A stretch of 6,028 bases of DNA from Pseudomonadota bacterium (lineage in GTDB: Bacteria; Desulfobacterota; WTBG01; JAGOGO01). Within the stretch, counting starts at the first letter, position 1. Each line of letters starts with the position of its first letter. The position numbers and the translations under genes were made by a program. The notes under the pieces were generated by a model, which saw only the letters and a list, made by a program, of their open reading frames with translations, was not told the origin of the DNA and searched no databases. Location: positions 1-6,028 of the forward strand of contig JAGHDE010000107.1 in NCBI GenBank assembly GCA_021160085.1. Direction: 5' to 3'. Shown here piece by piece: positions 1-5,889 of the stretch.

Positions 1-1759
1 CTCTTTCCCCCACGTAATGGATTCCAAGATTTGCGTGGAGTTTTTTCTGATAATCATAATCTACTACGATTGAATATTTATCCTCCGGTCGCCGAAGCAG
101 ATCACCTCCATTAGTTTTGTCTTTAGTATCAGTATAGGTATAGTTGGCAGAAACAAAAAGGTTTTTGTATGGATTGACCCGTAGTTCTATCTCCCACCCT
201 TCGGCTTCAGCTTTGTTCAGATTAACGTAGGTGCTGGTAAAGGTTACCGGATCAGAATAATAGGCGATAAAGTCATCATAATCATTGTTAAAATAGACCA
301 GACTGATCCAAAGCTTATCATCGAGGAGAGTTTGTTCAATTCCTAAATCAAAGCTCTCGCTCTCCTCGGGGTCAAGATCGGGGTTGCCCCCCAGAAAAAA
401 GAAAGCAGGGATAGCCGGGGCATAGAGTTGATATAATGTTGGAGCTTTAAATCCGGTTCCCCACGTTCCCTTGAGTTTTGTTCCGGTAGGACGACAGAGA
501 TATGCGGCAGCCACCTTATAAGTCGTCTCGCTCCCAAATTCTTCGTGATCATCTATCCTTACTCCAACAGTTGTAAAGAGGCTGTCCCACAATTTCAGCT
601 GATTTTGTATATAGTAGCCATAATTGTTGACCGATTCTTTCGGAAATGCGGACATTGATTCGAAGGCTCCCCAGGGTGTGACATCTCGATAATAATAATT
701 GGATTCTCCCTCTTCTTCTTCGTATTCGACCCCGAGGGTTATGGTGTCAAAGTCACTGATAGTGATATTGTTTTGCCAGTCAACACTGAATATGGATGCG
801 TCGTACCATCCTTTGGCAAAAAAGTTGGGCTCCCGAACATCAGGGTTGTCCCTGTCGTCCCGGTTACTCTCGTAATAACCGATCTTTAACGCTGTATTCC
901 ACAGTTCCATAAGCTGATGATCGTATCGCAGTTGATAAAGCTGGGAATTGGTTTCCATGACAAAATTCGGATCGTTCGTTGTTTGAAAATTGAAAAAATC
1001 CCAATCATCAAGGTGAACTTTGGCATCAACAGAACGAAACACAAAATCAAGGCTTCCCAGATCGAATAACTGGTACCCCAAACGGCCTGAAAAAACGTTG
1101 TTTTCATAGTCGTCATCGGAGGCTATCCCATCACTATCAATACGGGAACCAGAAAATGAATAGTCCCATTTCCCGGTCTTTCCGCTCCCGCTGAGAATTT
1201 CTCTAAAGGTGTTGTCTGAGCCAACTTCACTCATTAGGGAAAAAGTCGGTGGCCATTCTCCTGTTTTGGTAATAATGTTTATAACGCCCCCAATGGCGTC
1301 AGAACCATAGAGGGTTGATTGCGGCCCCCGAACGACCTCTATCCGTTCGATGTTTTGAGTTGTTAGATCGGCAAAATTAAAGGCTCGATCCGGGCTGATG
1401 GGATCATTTATTTCCATCCCATCAATCATGATCAGAGTATCCCCGGCCCGGGCTCCCCGGATAAATATTGATGTAAATCGTCCCGGTCCTCCCTGAGTTG
1501 CAATGTCGAGGCCCGGGACCCTCCGCAATGTTTCTTTTATGGTAATATCTTTCGTGGCCTCAATTTCTTTCGCGGTGATGATCGAAACCGAACTGGCAAT
1601 CTCTTCAAGATTTTTTTCAGTACGAGTGGCGGTTACCATAATTGGCTCTAATTTTATCTCCTGCTGTTCCTGGTCTTCACTCCAACCCGGCGATGCCAAA
1701 CAGGAAAAAATTAACAAAATTACCGAAAAAACAGTTATGATGGAACTTAGCTTTTTCAT
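1..1759 (-). CDS. btuB: BtuB-like TonB-dependent cobalamin receptor, 3' end cut by window
   Basis: Outer-membrane gated channel that imports a scarce ligand, very probably cobalamin or another corrinoid, using TonB/ExbB/ExbD energy. From ATG at 1759 the frame is open for 586 codons to the window edge, so the last barrel strands and the stop are not seen. A Lys-rich start and hydrophobic stretch (residues 7-22) form a signal peptide, probably cleaved near residue 27. A TonB-box-like IMVTATR lies at 40-46. The plug domain (about 45-170) has VPGLDI, IRGAR, IDGMEIND, IERIEVVRGPQSTLYGSDAIGG and INIITK. The barrel follows, with the family signatures GTGFKAPTLYQLY and NPDLDPEESESFDLG. An Asp-rich loop (208-217, DSDGIASDDD) resembles the calcium-binding loops of BtuB. 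The start at 1759 is chosen because AGAAGG lies 6 nt upstream; an in-frame ATG at 1777 has no such site. Ligand assignment rests mainly on the cobalamin riboswitch upstream; the receptor sequence alone would fit several TonB receptor classes. Confidence 0.9.
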   Translation of the reverse strand, partial: MKKLSSIITVFSVILLIFSCLASPGWSEDQEQQEIKLEPIMVTATRTEKNLEEIASSVSIITAKEIEATKDITIKETLRRVPGLDIATQGGPGRFTSIFIRGARAGDTLIMIDGMEINDPISPDRAFNFADLTTQNIERIEVVRGPQSTLYGSDAIGGVINIITKTGEWPPTFSLMSEVGSDNTFREILSGSGKTGKWDYSFSGSRIDSDGIASDDDYENNVFSGRLGYQLFDLGSLDFVFRSVDAKVHLDDWDFFNFQTTNDPNFVMETNSQLYQLRYDHQLMELWNTALKIGYYESNRDDRDNPDVREPNFFAKGWYDASIFSVDWQNNITISDFDTITLGVEYEEEEGESNYYYRDVTPWGAFESMSAFPKESVNNYGYYIQNQLKLWDSLFTTVGVRIDDHEEFGSETTYKVAAAYLCRPTGTKLKGTWGTGFKAPTLYQLYAPAIPAFFFLGGNPDLDPEESESFDLGIEQTLLDDKLWISLVYFNNDYDDFIAYYSDPVTFTSTYVNLNKAEAEGWEIELRVNPYKNLFVSANYTYTDTKDKTNGGDLLRRPEDKYSIVVDYDYQKKLHANLGIHYVGER

Positions 1760-1765
1760 ACACAA

Positions 1766-1771
1766 CCTTCT
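1766..1771 (-). promoter_or_regulatory. Ribosome binding site of the btuB-like gene
   Basis: AGAAGG on the minus strand, 6 nt upstream of the ATG at 1759. It decides between two in-frame starts: the ATG at 1777 would put this site inside the coding sequence and has only a U-rich stretch before it. The site lies downstream of the leader terminator and is not sequestered by it, which fits control by termination rather than by translation. Confidence 0.65.
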
Positions 1772-1787
1772 TTTCATAAACAAAGTT

Positions 1788-1827
1788 AAAAAAACAAAAA
1801 AATCCTTGAACCTATTGGATTCAAGGA
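1788..1827 (-). terminator. Riboswitch-controlled intrinsic terminator in the btuB leader
   Basis: On the minus strand a perfect 8-bp stem, TCCTTGAA (1827-1820) with TTCAAGGA (1810-1803), is extendable by CC/GG across a bulged base. A run of seven T, one G and seven more T (1802-1788) follows. This is a typical Rho-independent terminator. It sits about 55 nt after the riboswitch and about 30 nt before the receptor ATG, so it is a leader attenuator and not the end of another gene. With cobalamin bound the terminator should form and stop transcription before btuB. Confidence 0.88.
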
Positions 1828-1880
1828 CTGCGCCCAGCTTTCTTCACCCTTTATCCCCGTAAACGGTAGAAAATATTCGT

Positions 1881-2050
1881 CTACAGGCAGGTCTTCTGAC
1901 TTCCGGATCATTCTACTTTCTCCGCCTTCCCCCCCCCCGATAAATCGGAGCAGTGGCATTCTGGAGATTTCGTCCCCGGTTACAGCGGCGGGACCATTCC
2001 CGATTTTAACGGGATTCCCTTTTAAATCCGCGTCGGGCGGATACCTGTAT
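1881..2050 (-). promoter_or_regulatory. Cobalamin (B12) riboswitch
   Basis: The minus-strand RNA holds the conserved parts of the cobalamin aptamer in order. These are the P1 5' arm UACAGG (about 2049-2044), GUCCCGCCGCUGUAA followed by CGGGGACGAAA (core at about 1994-1967), GCCACUG (1957-1951), GGGAAGGC (around 1931-1924), AUGAUCCGGAAG (about 1911-1900) and the B12 box AGUCAGAAGACCUGCC (1901-1886). The P1 3' arm CCUGUA (about 1887-1882) is fully complementary to the 5' arm. The length of about 170 nt is normal for the class. It controls the receptor downstream through the terminator at 1827-1788, so high adenosylcobalamin or a related cobalamin should repress uptake. One oddity is a run of ten G (1938-1929) entering the GGGAAGGC segment. 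Confidence 0.95.
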
Positions 2051-2070
2051 GGACAAATCTTTTTTTTAAA

Positions 2071-2099
2071 AAAATAGCGGATGGTTAGACAAATGTCAA
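2071..2099 (-). promoter_or_regulatory. Sigma70-type promoter for riboswitch and btuB
   Basis: The -35 box TTGACA (2099-2094) is a perfect consensus match. Exactly 17 bp separate it from the -10-like TATTTT (2076-2071). Transcription would start near 2064, inside a run of eight A, about 15 nt before the riboswitch, giving a leader of roughly 305 nt. The -35 overlaps a small palindrome, AAATGT-TG-ACATTT (2104-2091), that could be an operator or chance. The promoter starts only about 30 bp past the helicase stop codon, so btuB seems to be transcribed separately from the upstream pair. Confidence 0.72.
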
Positions 2100-2128
2100 C
2101 ATTTTTTTGCTAATCAACTTTTGTGACC

Positions 2129-4099
2129 TCAGGTAAAAAGGGAGCGCTGTTTCCCGGCGGGGATTTTTTTGGCCTTTGCTGACTTATGATCGGGAACAAC
2201 GGTAATCATCTCCGGAGGAATTTCTGAGATAAAGGAGGAAGGCGCAGCCTCTCTATTTTCCCCAAAAAGATGCCGGCTTTGTGAGCATGAAAGATAGAGC
2301 CTTTTTTTAGCTCTGGTCATGCCTACATAAAAAAGTCTCCTCTCTTCTTCCAGATCAGAAGGGCCTTCGCCAAACTCGGTACAGGGGAAAATTCCTGATT
2401 CCAGACCAACCATGAATACCACCGGAAACTCCAATCCTTTGGCAGCGTGAACCGTCATCAGGGTGACGGCTTCGGCTTTGGAATTATAAGTTTCTCCTTC
2501 TTTAAGAAGTGCGACAGTTTCCAGAAATTCGGGAAGCTGATCATGTGCCGGCCCATCTGAAAATGGTTCGGTGAGCAGGAACCACCACGGATGGTTTTCA
2601 TCTTCAAGGGGCATGTTTAAATTCAATCCTTGGCAAATGGTTGCTATTAACTCCCTGAGGCTTATTGCAAGCATCTCCTTTTGCATTCGATGGAGAAAAG
2701 ATAAAAGTTTGTGATCCGAATCTATCCGGTAAGGGTCAAGCAGCCCGTCAATCTTTGGAGAGTGAAAAATTTGATAGAGAGAACCTTCTCTGTCTCGGGC
2801 TAAGTCGAGGAGCTGGGTTATGGTGGTCCGATCAAATTTATTATCCATAGCCTGGAGGATGGCGGAAAAAGATAGATCATCATGAGGATTTAAAAGCGTT
2901 TTAAGAAAAGGGACTACATATTCCATTGCTGAATCCGGTTGAGAAGAGACTCCCCCCACAACCTGATAAGGAATACCGGACTGTTTAAGCGCTTCAGAAA
3001 AAAAACGTGATATATGATGAAGGCGATAGAGAATGGCAATCTCATTAAATCCGAAACTGTCTGATCCCTCAAAAGATGATTCCATGCGGATGCCTCCGAT
3101 CAATTTTTCAATTTCCTTCACCACCAGACGGGCTTCAGCTTTATCGTTTGCTGCTTGTAAAAGGTGGACAGGCAGTCCGGTAGAAGCAGATGAGGTGAGA
3201 GTATGGGGAATACGATCAGAATTATGAGCGATAACTGTCTGAGCGCTGGTAAGGATGGTGCGGGTGGACCGATAATTTTCTTTCAGGGCAATGGTTCGGA
3301 CATCAGGATAATCCTGTTGAAATTTCAAAAAATGTTTCACATTCGCTCCTCGAAAGGCATAAATGGCCTGATCGGCATCGCCGATTACCCAGAGACTGGC
3401 AGCAGGACCAGATAGTTCCTTTAGAAACTGGTATTGAAGGTTGTTTATGTCCTGGTATTCATCCACCAGCAAGTGACAAAAACGATTTCGGCAGGTATCT
3501 CTGACCTCGGGATTCTCCTTAAAAAGGATCAGGGGTTTGAGGATCAGGTCGTCAAAGTCTATCAGATTAAGTTCTTCTAATCGGTGCTCATAAGCGCTGA
3601 AAAGGATATCGGGAAGGTCAGATACTGATTGACTGCTGAATGTATGATTTTTTCGTTCGGAAAGTCGTTGGACCCATCGTTTTGCCCGAATGAGCGGTTC
3701 TTTCGGCAGGGTATCGGATAACACGCTTTTTACCAGTTCTATCTGCTCTGATTCTGAGAGGATGAGAAAATCCGGACGCAATCCGACTCGGTGGCCTTCT
3801 TCCCGTAATATGGCAAGGCCCAGAGAATGAAAAGTCCCGATCCAGATATCAGCGGTATTACATTCATTGCATAAAAGGTTCGATACCCGTTCTCTCATCT
3901 CCTGAGCTGCCTTATTGGTAAAGGTAATGGCTATGATTGAGGCAGGTGAGACATCTTTGGACCTGATGAGATAGGCGGTGCGAAAGGCAAGGGTTTGAGT
4001 CTTTCCTGTTCCCGGTCCGGCAATGATCAAGATATTTTCATCGATAGCGGTGACGGCATCAATCTGGGCGTAATTGAGGGAGCTCAGGTCAAGAGACAT
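2129..4099 (-). CDS. UvrD/Rep/PcrA-family superfamily 1A DNA helicase with C-terminal clamp-binding motif
   Basis: A 656-residue ATP-dependent 3'-5' DNA translocase/helicase of the UvrD family. The motifs are complete and in order: Q-motif Q12, Walker A GPGTGKT (28-34), motif Ia ITFTNKAAQEMR (58-69), GTFHSLG (88-94), Walker B DEYQD (213-217), motif III GDADQAIYAFRG (240-251), ENYRSTRTI, motif V TVHAAKGLEF (549-558) and motif VI YVGMTRAKKR (591-600). It is therefore likely active. It is shorter than E. coli UvrD or Bacillus PcrA (about 720 residues) and lacks room for their C-terminal RNA-polymerase-binding domain. A short basic tail ends in QRSLFT, where QRSLF (651-655) fits the beta-clamp binding consensus. 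The ATG immediately follows the EndoQ TAA and no clear Shine-Dalgarno is visible, so translational coupling is expected. A role in excision repair of deaminated DNA is inferred from the neighbour. A second UvrD copy elsewhere would probably be the housekeeping one. Confidence 0.95.
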   Translation of the reverse strand: MSLDLSSLNYAQIDAVTAIDENILIIAGPGTGKTQTLAFRTAYLIRSKDVSPASIIAITFTNKAAQEMRERVSNLLCNECNTADIWIGTFHSLGLAILREEGHRVGLRPDFLILSESEQIELVKSVLSDTLPKEPLIRAKRWVQRLSERKNHTFSSQSVSDLPDILFSAYEHRLEELNLIDFDDLILKPLILFKENPEVRDTCRNRFCHLLVDEYQDINNLQYQFLKELSGPAASLWVIGDADQAIYAFRGANVKHFLKFQQDYPDVRTIALKENYRSTRTILTSAQTVIAHNSDRIPHTLTSSASTGLPVHLLQAANDKAEARLVVKEIEKLIGGIRMESSFEGSDSFGFNEIAILYRLHHISRFFSEALKQSGIPYQVVGGVSSQPDSAMEYVVPFLKTLLNPHDDLSFSAILQAMDNKFDRTTITQLLDLARDREGSLYQIFHSPKIDGLLDPYRIDSDHKLLSFLHRMQKEMLAISLRELIATICQGLNLNMPLEDENHPWWFLLTEPFSDGPAHDQLPEFLETVALLKEGETYNSKAEAVTLMTVHAAKGLEFPVVFMVGLESGIFPCTEFGEGPSDLEEERRLFYVGMTRAKKRLYLSCSQSRHLFGENREAAPSSFISEIPPEMITVVPDHKSAKAKKIPAGKQRSLFT

Positions 4100-5380
4100 T
4101 TAGAACAGGCTCAACTGGTTAGCGGCCTTCTCTTTATCGTTCAAAACCATAACCTTTCCGTATTCTCCATCGTAGCCGGGAATGATTTCCACGTCTCGTT
4201 TTCTCATGCTATCGATAGCAGCAGGCAACAAAGAAAGGCCGGAGGTTTTGAGGTCGGATAGGGGACAATCCATAAGAATAAAAAGCTCATTTCCCAGAAG
4301 CCGGAGGAGTCGAAAATACTCATTTTGTACCTTTTTGCTTCTTGGACCAACCCCATGAATATTACTTATAATCTCAGCCAGACCCACAAGGCTCACAAAA
4401 GGCGGCCTTCCATCAGGAGCAAAACCTGATGGCCGGTCAGACAGGTCAATGACCCGGTGCATCACCCCCACGGTTACCTTCCGGCCGCAGGTTGGGCAGC
4501 GACCTTTATGTTTCAGGGTTTCTTCCGGGGTCATGCATTGGCCGCAGGCTCGACAGCCATCAAGGTGGTATTTGCCTTCTTCGGGAAAAAATTCAATCGT
4601 TTCTAAAAATTCTCCTTTTTCAGGGAAATTGAGAGCGTTAATAATAGCGAAATACGAGAGATCAGTAGAAAATATATTGGCTTCCCGGGCCAGACGGTCA
4701 GGAGAATGAGCATCCGAATTGGAGATGAGCGTGATTTTGTCCAGAGCCGAAAGTCGCCAGTTCATAGGGGGATCAGAAGAGAGGCCGGTTTCTCCACAGT
4801 GTATGTAAGGGGTTAATTCCTCAAAACATTCTTCAATTGAGTCGAAACCACTGTTGGATCCTAATACAGAAAAGTGTGGGGTCCAGATATGGGCGGGAAC
4901 AAAGTAACTGTCCGGCGAAGTATCCAGAGCCATCCTGAGTAACTCCTTGCTGTCCAGACCAAGGATAGGCCTCCCATCGGAAGCGATGTTTCCCACCTTC
5001 TGAAGCATGGCATTGAAGCGGCCTGCCGACTGAAGATCGGGAAAGAAGATGAGGTTGTGGACTTTGCGGGTTTTGCCGTTCTTTTTATAAATACTGCTGA
5101 TTTCTACCGAAAGCATGAATCTTACCAATGCCCGGCAGGATTCGGGAACATCCTCATCAACGCTTTTTCGATATTCTTTTTTAAGCGAGAAAAGCCCCGG
5201 TTCAGCTGGTTCCAGTTTCTCTCCGATTTCCTTAAACCATTGGGGGTGGGTAAAATCCCCGGTGCCCACGAGGGTAACCCCTTTTAACTGAGCCCAGCGG
5301 TAGAGGTTTTCCAGGTTCATATGTTTGCTGGTGGCCCGGGAAAGATAAGAATGAACGTGGAGATCAGCAATAAAACGCAT
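4100..5380 (-). CDS. Endonuclease Q (PHP-domain, zinc-finger DNA repair nuclease)
   Basis: A 426-residue protein matching the EndoQ/COG1379 family, which nicks DNA 5' of uracil, hypoxanthine, xanthine and abasic sites. The PHP metal site is complete: D6-L-H8-V-H10, GTGDFTHP (D42, H45), E93 in SVEIS, H108, PAHIWTPH (H164, H169) and SNSDAH (D223, H225). A zinc-finger segment follows with CRACGQC (276-282) and CPTC (295-298). The C-terminal part carries GVGPRSKKV and the family-typical GYDGEYGKV. Length agrees with the archaeal enzyme of about 424 residues. The protein ends exactly in QLSLF (422-426), the classic bacterial sliding-clamp motif; the thermococcal enzyme is known to work with PCNA. 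The start is fixed by the metal motif at residue 6; a weak AGAAAG lies 7 nt upstream. It heads a two-gene unit with the helicase. Database entries for this family sometimes carry a 'UvrD' name, probably because of fusions. Family is sure; activity is inferred. Confidence 0.93.
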   Translation of the reverse strand: MRFIADLHVHSYLSRATSKHMNLENLYRWAQLKGVTLVGTGDFTHPQWFKEIGEKLEPAEPGLFSLKKEYRKSVDEDVPESCRALVRFMLSVEISSIYKKNGKTRKVHNLIFFPDLQSAGRFNAMLQKVGNIASDGRPILGLDSKELLRMALDTSPDSYFVPAHIWTPHFSVLGSNSGFDSIEECFEELTPYIHCGETGLSSDPPMNWRLSALDKITLISNSDAHSPDRLAREANIFSTDLSYFAIINALNFPEKGEFLETIEFFPEEGKYHLDGCRACGQCMTPEETLKHKGRCPTCGRKVTVGVMHRVIDLSDRPSGFAPDGRPPFVSLVGLAEIISNIHGVGPRSKKVQNEYFRLLRLLGNELFILMDCPLSDLKTSGLSLLPAAIDSMRKRDVEIIPGYDGEYGKVMVLNDKEKAANQLSLF

Positions 5381-5387
5381 GGCAATA

Positions 5388-5393
5388 CTTTCT
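5388..5393 (-). promoter_or_regulatory. Weak ribosome binding site of EndoQ
   Basis: AGAAAG on the minus strand, 7 nt before the ATG at 5380. It is a poor match to AGGAGG but correctly spaced, and no better site is present. No convincing -35/-10 pair was found in the repeat-rich DNA upstream, so the promoter of the EndoQ-helicase unit is not identified. Confidence 0.4.
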
Positions 5394-5412
5394 TAATGGG
5401 AGAATGGATTAA

Positions 5413-5447
5413 AATTCGGTTGCCAGGGTTCGGGGTTCAGGGATCAG
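5413..5447. repeat. Left block of 7-bp periodic repeats
   Basis: Five consecutive 7-bp units on the plus strand: AATTCGG, TTGCCAG, GGTTCGG, GGTTCAG and GGATCAG, loosely NNTTCRG. Units three to five are nearly identical. The block lies 33 bp upstream of the EndoQ ATG, so it occupies the EndoQ promoter region. It resembles the degenerate heptanucleotide repeats found between genes in some bacterial genomes. Confidence 0.6.
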
Positions 5448-5602
5448 CCTGCCCTGGCGCGTTACGTTTCGTTGCTTTGGAGCGTATCATTTTGCCAGAG
5501 CGGAAAATAAATCACCTGTCTGCCGCCTGCCTGTGCGTGCTCGCACGCAGACAGGTGCTGGCACAGGCAGGTCATCATCTAAGCCAGGCCTGCCCTGGTG
5601 CG
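5447..5602. repeat. Direct repeat pair GCCTGCCCTGGYGCG bracketing the inverted-repeat core
   Basis: The 15-mer at 5447-5461 recurs at 5588-5602 with one mismatch (C or T at position 12). Each copy also lies close to a CCAGGG that is complementary to its CCCTGG (5423-5428 with 5452-5457; 5610-5615 with 5593-5598), so each side can form a small stem. The coordinates span both copies and the DNA between them. The symmetry with the flanking 7-bp blocks suggests one composite element. Confidence 0.5.
5513..5571. repeat. GC-rich element with interleaved inverted repeats
   Basis: Arm A CACCTGTCTGC (5513-5523) is the exact reverse complement of A' (5547-5557). Arm B CCTGCCTGTGC (5526-5536) is the exact reverse complement of B' (5561-5571). 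The order is A-B-A'-B', so the two 11-bp stems interlock like a pseudoknot and cannot both form as simple nested hairpins. Between them TGCGTG (5534-5539) and CACGCA (5544-5549) make a tight hairpin with loop CTCG. It looks like a REP- or MITE-like dispersed element, but copy number cannot be judged here. Confidence 0.65.
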
Positions 5603-5612
5603 GTCTGGGCCA

Positions 5613-5640
5613 GGGTTTCAATTTTCGAGTTTCCAGTTTC
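5613..5640. repeat. Right block of 7-bp periodic repeats
   Basis: Four consecutive 7-bp units on the plus strand: GGGTTTC, AATTTTC, GAGTTTC and CAGTTTC, all ending in TTTC or TTC. Together with the left block (5413-5447) it frames the GC-rich inverted-repeat core. Translated on the minus strand it yields a periodic ETRKL-like peptide, which explains a spurious open frame here. Confidence 0.6.
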
Positions 5641-5727
5641 AATGCTACCGCATAGGAATTTTTATTTGGCAACCGGCCGTAGAAAATAGCGTAAAAGAAA
5701 AACGAACCGGTGTCAAAGAGTTTTTGA

Positions 5728-5889
5728 ACACTCACGGATGAACAGATAGCACAGCTTAGGAATTACCAGCCGCTTGGAATCGGCAAGGTTGATGATATTG
5801 CTTCTGTAGTAGCATTTATTGCCTCGGATGAGGCAAAATGGATGACCGGGTCGATTATCACCATGGATGGCGGAGCATCAGCCCGGTAA
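5728..5889 (+). pseudogene. 3' remnant of a short-chain dehydrogenase/reductase (SDR) gene
   Basis: This frame encodes 53 residues, ending at TAA 5887-5889, that match the C-terminal end of classical SDR (FabG-like) NAD(P)H oxidoreductases. Visible pieces are TDEQIAQL, PLGIGKVDDIASVVAFIASDEA and WMTGSIITMDGGASA, where the family usually has PLGRIGKPEDIA and a final D-GG. The Rossmann fold, the NSYK catalytic residues and any start codon are missing; a normal SDR has about 250 residues. An in-frame TGA at 5725-5727 closes the frame upstream, followed by two more stops further up. The PLG-IGK junction lacks the usual Arg, consistent with a one-codon loss. A different frame just upstream (ending at TGA 5739-5741) might be more of the gene after a frameshift, but I cannot confirm it. 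The fragment is on the strand opposite to all other genes and probably inactive. Confidence 0.8.

Noticed and set aside
343..1116. Small minus-strand open frames at 343-552 and 886-1116 that might indicate a frameshifted receptor gene.
   Set aside because: The receptor frame was translated by hand from 1759 to the left edge and is uninterrupted; these frames are out-of-phase shadows without recognisable content.
1690..1759. A lipoprotein signal (Cys at residue 20 of the receptor).
   Set aside because: The residues before it are IFS rather than a good lipobox, and TonB receptors are not normally lipoproteins; an ordinary signal peptide cleaved after residue 27 fits better.
1503..1862. A 119-codon plus-strand open frame.
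   Set aside because: It is antisense to the receptor N-terminus, signal peptide and leader terminator, and its translation shows no family features.
2060..2074. T8A7 tract as a terminator for the helicase gene.
   Set aside because: It lies inside the btuB promoter, its stem would be only A-T pairs with no loop, and no GC-rich hairpin precedes it.
5381..5520. Promoter of EndoQ in the repeat-rich upstream DNA.
   Set aside because: Only weak -10-like AT patches were seen, with no matching -35 at 16-18 bp, so no call was made.
5413..5640. Possible CRISPR array.
   Set aside because: The repeats are 7 bp and contiguous, without spacers, and the 15-bp direct repeat occurs only twice.
5321..5735. 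Open frames of 122 codons (plus, 5321-5689) and 82 codons (minus, 5487-5735) in the intergenic region.
   Set aside because: They are made largely of the 7-bp repeats and the GC-rich inverted repeats read as protein, without ribosome binding sites or homology that I recognise.
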